Shown one piece after another: positions 12,501-22,717 of a stretch of 64,000 bases of DNA (position 1 is its first letter; each line of letters begins with the position of its first letter). A program made the position numbers and the translations under genes. The notes beneath the pieces were generated by a model. It saw only the letters and a list, made by a program, of their open reading frames with translations. It was not told the origin of the DNA and did no database searches. The stretch covers positions 27,946,952 to 28,010,951 of the forward strand of contig OZ026603.1 of NCBI GenBank assembly GCA_964020085.1. The letters run 5' to 3'. Origin of the DNA: Micromussa lordhowensis (taxonomy: Eukaryota; Cnidaria; Anthozoa; Scleractinia; Lobophylliidae).

Positions 12501-13710
12501 TGTTCACGAGAGACAAGATGAGCACCGAAGGGGAAATACATTGTGGTGTGTATGCGAGTGTTGTGCAAACTGGGAAGGACAACAAGAGAAAGAATGTTTA
12601 TGCTGTAAGGAGATCGAGGAAGCCGTAAATAAAATTTCAGGTGAATGAAACTTCTGTAGCCACTCCTTAAGAAGTGGTTTATTTTTCAAGGGTAGGTGAT
12701 GAAAACTTATCCCTCTTTTGGAATCTCTAGGTGTTCTGTCTGAACAGCCAACTACAGCACATTCCACCATTTTGGAGCTGATGTTGTCTTCTCGAAATTC
12801 GCGCGTTTTTCTCATGTGCGCAGTGACGTCATGCTATGCGCCCAAGCCTTCAATATGGCTTCCAAAATGGCGGACGTTCAAATTGTTCTGTCACGGAGCT
12901 TTTTGTTGTTACAATCAGGTTAAAAGGTAAGTTCACATCCTAAAACATAGCAATTCGATTACGACGTATCATGTGCTTTCGTAAAAAGGACTTTCTAAAA
13001 ATTGGGTTCTCGCCTTCCATTCTCCTTTAAGTAGGTTTGTGAAAGGGGTACTATTTTTCAATGGAAGGTATAACAAAGCGGTATCTTTTCTGCCGAAAAT
13101 GGTATATTAAAGGGTAAGGGTCGCACCTCAAGGCGGAGCCTTCCCGCCCTCCCTCCCCACCCCCCCCCCCCACCCCCCTCCAGTTTACGGGTAGCCCAAG
13201 CCAATGACATTAATTTTGTCAGTCTAGCATTGTGAAAGGCTAACCACATGTAAGAATTCGCAAATGTGAAAAGTTTTGGAATAATAATATAGCTTAGCAG
13301 TCTTAGGAAAAATCTGTATTGTTTTCCGCTTGGTAAAAATGTCACGAATGGGTGTGATTAGCTGCTTTCTGTAAAGCTCAGTGAATGTCTCAACGAAGAG
13401 GACGAGGGCGATCAACAATCCTAATTGCCTTTTCTTCGTAATAAATTCATTGCAGAAAAGTAATTTTTTAAAATATAATTATTGACAGCTATAACAAAAG
13501 AAATTTAAGCTTGCATGTATGTAGGATTTGTCCCTGTCATGCTGTTATTGGCGTTAAAATCACTCAAATACGGCGCGTTTTTCATGTACTTAAAGGTTTC
13601 TAAGACTGCATTTGCTGTTGTTCGGGACTCTCACCTTGGTTTGCCAGCGAAATGAGCTGCTCAGCAACTCGACGGAGGGTACTCGTTGCGTTCTGATTTT
13701 CCAAAGCCAT
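9578..13710 (-). CDS. CUE-HECT E3 ubiquitin ligase, 4 exons, about 472 aa
   Basis: Minus-strand exons 13710-13635, 11597-10831, 10337-10251 and 10066-9578 join in frame (1419 nt with stop). Exon 1 starts at ATG 13710, 4 nt inside the right TIR. Exon 2 has a CUE/UBA-like helix bundle (QLNQLVEMFP), an acidic linker and the HECT N-lobe (KLRVIYNNQPAADTGGVTRQ). The last exon carries the C-lobe with ASTCLQEVTFP, whose Cys fits the ubiquitin-thioester cysteine. HECT ligases pass ubiquitin from an E2 via this Cys to substrates; the CUE-like part may bind ubiquitin. It most resembles the G2E3-like HECT proteins abundant in fish and cnidarian genomes. The exon 2 acceptor (GGGTTAAG) is weak, chosen because it fits phase, and a missed small exon is possible. 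The long intron 1 contains the element at 12145-13026. Confidence 0.82.
12436..12640 (+). pseudogene. P2X7 cytoplasmic-domain-like exon
   Basis: ATG 12436 opens a frame with YSFEPM, an acidic SESEED patch and a cysteine cluster spaced as CVCECCANW then ECLCCKE. This matches the zinc-binding C-terminal (ballast) domain of P2X7 receptors, which also occurs in many invertebrate proteins without a channel. It ends at a good donor (TTTCAG|GTGAAT). No downstream exon is found in the element, so it is likely an orphan exon. There is no channel part here and no evidence of receptor function. Confidence 0.6.
12504..12770 (-). pseudogene. THAP zinc-finger exon, truncated
   Basis: Minus-strand ATG at 12770 begins MVECAVVGCSDRT and continues to FHHLPLKNKPLLKEWLQKF, the first half of a THAP DNA-binding domain (C-x4-C pair, FHxLP, KEW). 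The expected second Cys/His pair and AVPTIF-type end are missing; the frame then runs antisense through the P2X7-like exon. In a full element this would be the start of the Kolobok transposase. Confidence 0.6.
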
Positions 13711-13714
13711 TTTT

Positions 13715-14230
13715 TGATGCGTTCCCGCCAAGAAGAAGAATACACATGATATGGTTGAGCCCGCTATACTACAGCGGTATCGTGTGCAAAAGGTAAACCA
13801 CTCAAGCGTGACGAACGTTCAAACTTGCATAAAATGATCAAAGTTGAATGTAGCACGAAGGTGCTGGGATATGGAATGACATGCACCGAACATGAAATGT
13901 GATTGACAGATCTTTAAATGTCGCATGGTGACACTTGAATATCGCGTCGACGTACTTCAATCTACCACTGTCAAATTTGAACATCAAACGATAAAGTAAG
14001 AATATTGAAGACGGAACTGCGAATGATGTTCTCAGGTTGCTCTGTAAAAGTAAAACCTTGCACGTCGTATGAGGAAACTACAATATTGCACTGAAAAACT
14101 CTAATTTTGCATCACGAAACTTAAATGTTGTATTGTAAAACTACAATGTCGACTCGTAGAGTGCGAAGTTGAAATGTGAATTAAACATCACAAGGCGAAA
14201 GTTGAATTTTGGCGGAGATATAACGCCATA
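13715..14230 (-). repeat. Right terminal inverted repeat, 516 bp
   Basis: Exact-looking reverse complement of 2525-3040. On the minus strand it reads TATGGCGTTATATC... and ends at base 13715, with the HECT ligase ATG at 13710. It lies only 436 bp upstream of the OCA2-like start codon on the other side. Confidence 0.92.
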
Positions 14231-14666
14231 CAGTGGTTGCTAGGTAACGTTGTGCTTTTGTCTAATTTTCACGCTATGCACAGCGCGACCACTGCGGAAG
14301 TGAGTGATGTGAAAACTTGAGTTCTTCTTTGTTGTCTTTTGTATGTTTTGTTCTGCAAGAATTATCATAGATGAGCATTAGAATACAGTTTTAATAGCAG
14401 AAGACGATAGCGAAGTTCTTACATACTACATGTCACGCATATATGTCACGCAATCTCGTTCCCAGAGGTTGGCCATGCCTAAACATGACAGCGGCAATCC
14501 TTGCAGACTCGACTCATTTCCGGCTGCACGTCGTGGAAGTTAACTCGTTTGTTTCCTGGAAACCGATCAGCTTCGTAAATTAAACGCTGAACCGAAGTAA
14601 TGAGCGACAAACGTCGTTTCGTAACCATTTTATGAATCGAATATTTCACAGACTTTCTTGCAGAAG
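14231..14666 (+). promoter_or_regulatory. Presumed 5' flank of the OCA2-like gene
   Basis: This is the only sequence between the transposon end and the host gene start, so the core promoter and 5' UTR should lie here unless an upstream noncoding exon exists. It contains AGTGGTTGCTAGGTAACG (an X-box/RFX-like GTTGCTAGGTAAC at 14237-14247) and a partial CTCGTTCCCAGAGG repeat end near 14456. No TATA box stands out. Promoter assignment is inference. Confidence 0.4.
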
Positions 14667-17600
14667 ATGGCGTCACGGGGATTTTATGCAGTCACTGACT
14701 CGTCTCCAAACAGCCCTTGTCGTTCTTACCAATCGATAAGTGGAACAGACAGCCCAAGTTTTTACTCTCCACGGTCACTTAGTCCCGACATTGAAACAAT
14801 TCGAAGAGGAGAGGAAGTTTCTACAGAAAATGAACCTTTGATTACGCGTGAAAACCACAATGGAAATAACCAAACTGAACTTTCAATGTCTATTGTATTC
14901 CCTTCCGGTTCTTCGAGTTCTTTTGAAGCTGAGGTCGTACCATTCTGGAAACATATTAGGTAAGTTCTCATATTTCTAGCTACCGATTTCTAGACAAGTT
15001 ATTTTGAAACTAGACTCTGTTCTTAAAATTCAAGCCCTTACAAATCTTACTTTAGCGCGTTTGAGTAGCATTTTGCAAAACAAAGAGTTTAAGCTAGTTT
15101 ATTGCGTTCGACAAAGAACACCTTCATAATGCGGTCGCATTCGAGAATTTTGGAACTTTCATCGACACCAATTTGGCCCCCCCGAAGAATTGTTCAGGGG
15201 CGAATGATGTCATTGCCATTGACCATGTGCTTCAACCTCGTTCCCAGGGTCTCTCATCTTATCTTGATGCACTTAGTTACAATATTACAATATTACAATG
15301 CTCTTACAATATTTTTGATACATTCTATATATTAACAAAACAGAGTACTACAACGAGTTCTTCCTTTTCCAAAAATATCATATATAATTTTAAGAAAGTT
15401 AAATTACTAAAATGCGACAGAATGATTGACTTTTTTGTTTGTTTTGCCCTTAATTAGTAACAAGAAGTTGAAAACAACTTATAACCGCGCTTTTAAAATT
15501 TAACTGCTTTCTTAGTATTTAGCAACAACGTTTGCGAGTAAACATTACCCATTGGAAACAATAGTGATTGCGTGATTCAAAGTAAACTCAGTGCCTGGAT
15601 TGAAAGAGATTTTATTTCACATTCTTTGCATAGCGTGGTTGCGTGATTGGTAATCGGAGATTTTTGTTTACCTGTAGCTCGAAGGAGAATTGACCTTTCA
15701 AACGAATATATATTTGCAAGGGTTTTGACGAGCGCCGAGGTTATATTTTTCTCCCAGAAAACTCCACCATTGCTTCTGGCGAAGTAAACACGATCTTATT
15801 TATCACCGTAAGGGCATTACAGTAAATACGGTCTTATTTATCACCGTCAGCGCATTCCATGGCTGACTACCTTCTTTAGCGCATTGAATATTCCCTTCGA
15901 AAGTGAACATGCAAGGAAAACGAAAATACAGCTTAACTCTAGATAATTTCGGCCTTAGTAGCCAGCAACAGGTCCTAAATTACATTCTTTATCCTTGCAA
16001 ATGTCCTGACGTCCATCTCCGAGGGATTTTGGCCCAATTATTTCTCGCCGACTATGAATATTCAATTCGCTAACTAGACAAAACTTTCCTGAGGGGAGGT
16101 ATGACGAAAAGAACTGAGAAATGGCCTGTAATTGGCTGATGATGACATCATTTGGTGACGACATTTGTTCGACTGGAAGTTTGGCCTGTAATAGGCCATT
16201 TCCGAATTACCTTTAGCCTCTTTCTCAAAGCGAGTCTTGGTGCCCATCCTTTCATATGAAAATGAGATTTCATTCACGTGGAAATGAGTTTAATTTGCAT
16301 GCACAAAAACTAACAAGAAGTTGAAAACAACTTATAACCGCGCTATTTTAAATGTTTTCTTAGCACTACAGTGGGAACGCATTGCACATTCCAATGCAGT
16401 CTTTTTCTTTGTCAAAAGGAATATATTGAATATATTTCACCGCCATGTCATCTTAAGCCATTGTGGCGCAGCAGAGTAAAGAAAAACTTTTTTTACTTCT
16501 TCTTACGACCGGATATAAAGAAAACGTTCACCGAAACACAGCATTTGCCTTTCCGACGCTGTATCAAAGTATGTTAGCCTTATTCGAGCATACTAGTATT
16601 CCCTTCGAATCCAAAGCTTCCATAAAACCAAACGAAGATATATCTTACACGCAATAAGCAAAACACCACATAACATTATCCGTGTATTTTTTGGCGAATA
16701 AACATCACAGGTTGCGTGACTCAAAGTTTGGCCGAGCGGACGTTGGAAGCTTGGGCCTCTCGACACAAAATGTTAGCTAATTAAATATGCAAGCAGAGAT
16801 AATGGCTTCCGGTCGCGGAGGATATTTATTTGGTTCAAATTGGGGCAGAAACGTCCGGCGATGGAAGTCAGGACATTTGCAAGGATAAAGAAAGTAATTT
16901 GGGACCAGTTGCTGGCTACTAAGGCTGAAATTATCCAGAGTTAAGTTGTATTTTCGTTTTGCGTGCGAAACGCCACGAGGTGACTAATTATCAGAGCTTG
17001 TTTTGCTGTCTTCCTTTTTGTGTCGTTTGTAGCCCGCTGAGGTCATGTTTTCGTCTAAATCAGTTAAGAATAATTCGAAAAAGATGTTCCCATTCAATTT
17101 CCAGCTCTCAGGCAATATCCGTGTATTAATGTTTCAACAGCTTTTGGCGAATAAACATCACAGGTTGCGTGACTCAAAGTTTGGCCGAGTGGAGTTTGGG
17201 CCTCTCGACACAAAAACTAAAAAAAAAAAAATAATAATAATAATAATAACAAGAAGTTGAAAACAACTTTTAACCGCGCTTTTAAAATTGAACTGTTTTC
17301 TAAGTATTTAGCAACAGCGTTTTGCGAGTAAACATTACCCATTGGAAACAATAGAGATTGCGTGATTCAAGCTCAGTGCCTGGATTGAAAGAGATTTTAT
17401 TTCACATTCTTTGCATAGCGTGGTTGCGTGATTGGTAATCGGAGATTTTTGTTTACCTGTAGCTCGAAGGAGAATTGACCTTTCAAACGAATATATATTT
17501 GCAAAGGTTTTGACGAGTGCCGAGGTTATATTTTTTTTCCCAGAAAATGCTTCTGGCGAAGTAAACACGATCTTATTTATCACCGTAAGGGCATTGCAGT

Positions 17601-18640
17601 AAATACGGTCATATTTATCAGCATCAGCGCATTCCATGGCTGACTACCTTCTTTAGCCGGCGCATTGAATATTCCCTTCGAAAGTGAACATGCAAGCAAA
17701 ACAAAAATAAAGCTTAACTCTAGATAATTTCAGCCTTAGTAGCCAGCAACAGGTCCTAAATTACATTATTTATCCTTGCAAATGTCCTTGTGGTAATATT
17801 TCAACAGCTTTTTTTTCGGCGAATAAACATTACCGGTTGCGTGATTCAAAGTTTGGCCGAGCAGAGAGCTGGTTCAGCTCTCCGACATGACAAAAAAAAA
17901 AATAAAATAAAATAAACCCCGTGCAGAGCAAGAACCGCGCTCGGCCCATGGCCGCGCGGTTAATAATAATAATAATAATAATAATAAACCCCGTGCATAG
18001 CAAGAACCGCGTTCCACCCATGGCCGCGCGGTTAACAAGAATATCTTTTAGATCTTATAACCGCGCTTTTAAAATTTAACTGTTTTCTTAGCACCTCAGT
18101 CGCAAAGCAGTGCACATTCCAAAACAGTCCTTAATGATTCACTGATTACTGTAGACAGCACATCCCTTAATCACCACAAACAGTAATTTCGCGCGACTCT
18201 TTTACAGGAATAAAGGGGGTAAGGCCCAGTTCAGACGTCGTGCTTCTGCCGTGCCGAACTAAATTGCAATTTAGCACGACTGTAGCACGGCAGGAAATTT
18301 TCTCTGATTCAGACGTCGTGCCAGAGTCGAATCAAATTCAGGGTTTACTGAAGCCTCGCAACAATTCTAACTAACACTCCTCCTAACTCCCCGAGGGAAC
18401 GCAATCTCGCCAAAACATATTAACATAATTTATGAATTTAGTTTGGCGCGACAGAAGCACGACGTTTGAATCGCTGTCGTGCCAGAGTCGTGTAGCACGG
18501 CAGAGCTTGTCGAACTTAATTGCTTGCCGAACTTAATTCAAAAGTTTGATTCAGACGCCGTGCTTCTGCCGTGCTTTTGTCGAACTTAATTCCTGAGTTT
18601 AGTTCGGCACGGCAGAAGCACGACGTCTGAACTGGGCCTA

Positions 18641-18671
<31 letters not shown>

Positions 18672-21600
18672 CGGGGAGTATTACAAGATAATTTGGTTTT
18701 ATTTACCAAATTATCTTTTTACACGAGCAATCCAGCGTTTTTATCGAAAGAAAAGTAATTAATAATTTTCGCTATTTAGTTTACCTATGCCGATGTGGCG
18801 CAGTAGAGTAGGCAACTGCCTCCCAAGCGAAAGGTCGTGAGTATGAATCCTGTGGGGCTAAAATAAAATTTTTTCCTACTTTTTTTTTGGTTATTAACAG
18901 ATATACAGAAAACGTTTACCGAAACAGAGCGTTTGCCTTTCCGATGCGTAAAAAAACATTTACCAAAACACAGCATTTGCTTTCCGATGAATATCATATT
19001 AAGCACATCGATCTCGAAATCAAAGCATGTTAGCCTTAACTCGCTTCGATGAAACAGCCAAACAATTCACTTTAATTGCCTAAACCCACAAGAAATACTC
19101 GCACAATTGCAAATAAATTAATGACTGTCGCTTCTGGCGAAATAAACTTGCAAAGTAACCACGATGTTATTTGTCACGTACCGAAAGTGAAAGTTACAAT
19201 TTCTGACGCATTCCATAGTTGAGGTAAGACCTTTTTTTAGCGTATCTAATATTCTCTTCGAATCCAACGCTTCGATAAGACAAAAAGAAAATGTATTTTA
19301 CATACAATAAAGAAAACAGTATCCCTAACATTTTCCGTGTATTAATGTTCCAACAGCTTTTAGCGAATAAACTTCATAAGTTGCGTGATTCGACATTTGG
19401 CCGAGTGGAAGTTTGGGTCTGGTCACCGGCATGGCAAAAAAACCACGGGTAAAGCCATTCTCGTTCCCATAGCCCTTTTCTCATCTCTTAGCCGGCGGAG
19501 CCTTGGCACGAGAATCGAAGGGCTCTGGAGACATAGGATTTTCGAATTAATTCGATTTTTTTGATTGGCTGTTTGAAAACAAAGAAATCTTGAACGGAAG
19601 TCAAATGTTCGCGCGGATTGCTGGCGCGAAAACATGAAAAGCTGTGAACTTCAATAATGGAGGACATGGAAGATTTGGGAGAAAATTCTCCCCATTTTCA
19701 GTCAAATTCACGGCTCAACACTTGTCGCTGTTGTAACAAAACGGTTTTTTGGTTGGTTGATGTTTTCGGCGAGATAAGAAGCAAACACTTACAGCCGGAG
19801 ATTTTAAAAGTGCTCGAGTTTTTAACTGGATAAGAAATCGTGGTTTGTCGATGGTTTAATAACGAAGCTGTGCGAACCATTGTACAGAAAGGTGAAGAAA
19901 ATTAAAGAATTCCGTTCTTTGTGGCTTGCAACAGGTTGTAGTATCACCTTCGTCGAGTCAGCATTCTACTATACGGTGAGGCGAATAAGAGTGAACCGCG
20001 AAAGTGTCGAAAGTGGTCGTATGTGTCTTTGAGGGCGATCAACATCACAACAAAAATCCCCCTTAGTTTAGACCAAGTGCTTCCAAGAATAACACGACTG
20101 TACTACAGCGCCATGTTTAAGCTATATACTGATGCAAAAAGTGGGGAAGTGGTTCTTTTGCAGGTATAATTAATTGATTTAGGTGAAATTTGGTTTTTAA
20201 AAACCATCAATTTCAAAACCAATCTGTCACTGTATAAAACTATACACATTTAACAATTGTCAACTCTGTTATATGTGCAACTGAAAACAGACATAAAGAT
20301 AGTTCTGTTTGTGTGTTAACCGCCTGGCAATTAATCAGTGAGAGACTCTCGATCAATCCCCCAAAATGAAGAGACCTTTTTACCAACATTGAGGGTAGAA
20401 AAATATATCTGTTTCTTCTAGCCTCATATAAAACATTTGGAGCAATTTGAGCTTTTACAAAATAAATGACTTGATGTTTTCATTTCATGGGTTTTTAAAA
20501 AAATAGTTACTTAGGACACATAAACAATAATATTGTTATGAATAAAGTTTACAGTGGATTGGAAAATATACAATGTGTGTTAAAAATAGGCACAAAGCAA
20601 TTAAATTTTCACTTTTCGCAAACAAGTAATATTTCTCTTTACTTTAGTAGTTATGCAAATCAAATACTCAGGTCAAGTTAAGAAGATCCTCAACCAAGGG
20701 ATACTGTTTTAAGGTCAAATGTTCCAATTGTATTGTCGATATACAATGTCCACAATGTAGGAGTAGGAGGCATCATCTTTCTCATAACTTGTAGTTTTGC
20801 TGTGTATGGAAGAAGCAGCACTTTGACTTTGTCATCAGCAGTGTGTGGTCGTGTTGAACCTGTGTAGAAAATGTTCTGCCATTGGGATTCACTGCAATGA
20901 TTTCTGGATCCACAATTCCAAGGGGAATTGATGTATTTTGTTTGCTCAGCTACTGTTGCAGTTAGTGCAACTGCAGGCACCTAGCATACCTAAATGGGAA
21001 TATGCAGGCCTTAAACTCTTCCTGTAAATACAATGTATGCAACTGTTTGCTGATTTAGCAATGATTATAATAATTAGTTTGTGATCAGTGGTAAACATGC
21101 AAGCAGCTCAGCCAATCAAATTTCCACATTTTGCATAAGTACATACTAGTATATCAAATTGTTGCAGACTAATTTTACTGTTTGAAAGCCTCTCATACAG
21201 GATTACAAATGATGATCACACAAACAATACTACCACTCACTGTAATAATTTGAATCCTAATCAGAAAATTCCACCCTCAATTAGAGAATGGGGAGCAAGA
21301 CTAAATAAAGAAGCTAAATTACATTTCTTGTACACAGAAAGACACGTTGCCTATCTCAAAAAAGTTCAAAATTTTATTTGTCACATTCTTTGTCCCCCAA
21401 AGCATATTTGCTGAGAAAAACTCGCTCCCTTACAAATCCCTATATTTAACTGTAGTAAATGGGAATAACTCAAGACAGATATGAAATACTTGCCATCCTA
21501 CCACGAGATGTGCTTCATCAATTTCAATAGCTCTCATATTGCGTCACATCTTCACAATCCAATAACTTCCTTATTATAATTTTCCATCAATTGCTTCCGG

Positions 21601-22661
21601 GTGGCTAAAAATTATTGGATACTTCAATTGCTTGATATCTTTAATTTCAACCTCGTGACTCAGTTTTCGGAACCATTGGACAGCTGATTTGCACACCTTT
21701 TCGCTTCATGGTCTGATCTCGCATTTAAAGGCGAAACAACCCAAATAAACGATTCAGTCGATCCAAGTCGGGAGTCAAAAACAAAGAGCAATAACAGAAA
21801 AATCAATGATTTGCCAAAGCAAGTAAAAAAATTAGCGTGTTTCTTTAAAACGACAGTGTTCTTTATCACCTCTTTCTGACAGAGACATTCGCCAAAGTGA
21901 TACCATTAAAAGCCTGAAAAAAAATTCCTCGAATCCTCGACGGCCGCCATTTTCACTCCCATACAGTATATAGAAACATCACGACCGCATACATGAAGAC
22001 CGGAAGTCCTAGAATCTAGGACTGGAAAATCGTATGTCTCCAGAGCCCTTCGATTCTCGTGCCAAGGCCCCGCCGGCTAAGAGATGAGAAAAGGGCTATG
22101 GGAACGAGAATGCCGAAGGCCGAGCAAGAATCGCGCTCGGCCCATGGCCGCGCGGTTAAAAAGCGACGAACGACTAGGAATCATGTTTCATGCACCCTGG
22201 AGGTCACGTACGCTTTCAAAAACTTAAAAAATTCGCAGTCGTTCGAAAATTTGAATGATGCCGATATAATATCGATGCCTATGTTTGCAACTTGTAAAGT
22301 TAAGATGGAACGAATTATTTTGTTCATGAGAAATCGCGAATCGGCATTTGTTTTTCGGCGGCGAGTTCAAAGCGAAGTTCTGTGAGAAATTCTCACGGAA
22401 GCGAAAACTTGAGCGACGCCTATAATTATAACATCGATGCCTATATTTGCAACGTATAGGGCTAAGGTGGAGCACAGTATTTAGTTCGTGAAAATCGTGA
22501 ATTGGTATTTTGAAAGACAACAACTTTTTTTCGGCGGCGCCAGTTCCGAAGTTTTGACGGCGGTTCTGTGAGAAACTTTGTACTTGTCAGTCTGGGAGAA
22601 TTTTTTGTTCACGTTACCGTAACTTCGTCTGGCTAGTGAAAAATTTGTTTTGGCTACTTAG

Positions 22662-22717
<56 letters not shown>

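Larger units (their letters stand above)
12145..13026. mobile_element. Kolobok-like nonautonomous element with TTAA target sites
   Basis: The 882-bp element lies between TTAA at 12141-12144 and TTAA at 13027-13030. Its ends are inverted repeats: AGGAGAACGGAAGGC on the left and the complement of AGGAGAATGGAAGGC on the right. TTAA duplications plus a THAP-coding exon fit the Kolobok superfamily, whose transposases carry THAP domains. It retains one apparent first exon reading inward from each side (12436 plus, 12770 minus), so it is probably an internal-deletion derivative of a two-gene element. Confidence 0.78.
2525..14230. mobile_element. 11.7-kb two-gene DNA transposon (integrase-type transposase + HECT ligase)
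   Basis: The element is bounded by 516-bp TIRs (2525-3040 and 13715-14230) beginning TATGGCGTTATATC. Inside are two convergent, apparently intact genes: a DDE integrase-like transposase reading right (3043-7561) and a CUE-HECT E3 ligase reading left (13710-9578), separated by 2 kb. The transposase is of the eukaryotic integrase-core kind. The TAT...ATA ends fit what I remember of the IS3EU superfamily, but I cannot confirm this. No target-site duplication is visible (GTTACG on the left, CAGTGG on the right). Later insertions sit in its introns at 3562-4820, 6008-6418 and 12145-13026. Apparent TIR identity and intact frames suggest a young or recently homogenised copy. Confidence 0.88.
19456..22112. 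mobile_element. 2.66-kb TIR element carrying decayed RecQ-like helicase
   Basis: About 90 bp at the left, starting CATTCTCGTTCCCATAGCCC, is repeated inverted at the right end, with matching internal words such as CACGAGAATCGAAGGGCTCT. GCC borders both ends if the TIR starts at ATTCTCG, a possible 3-bp duplication; longer duplications are not seen. Inside, a plus-strand frame starts near the left end (19657) and a minus-strand RecQ-like helicase starts near the right end, so the two converge. Both are broken. It sits in OCA2 intron 1 within the (TAA)n repeat family. Confidence 0.72.

Noticed and set aside
17931..18034. Helitron 3' hairpins (GC-rich stem-loops)
   Set aside because: The stems are followed by TTAATAAT or TTAACAAG, not the CTRR end of Helitrons, and no Rep/helicase of Helitron type is present.
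18786..18868. Candidate tRNA gene
   Set aside because: Only box-like remnants remain; no acceptor stem pairs and related fragments are dispersed, so it is a SINE head.
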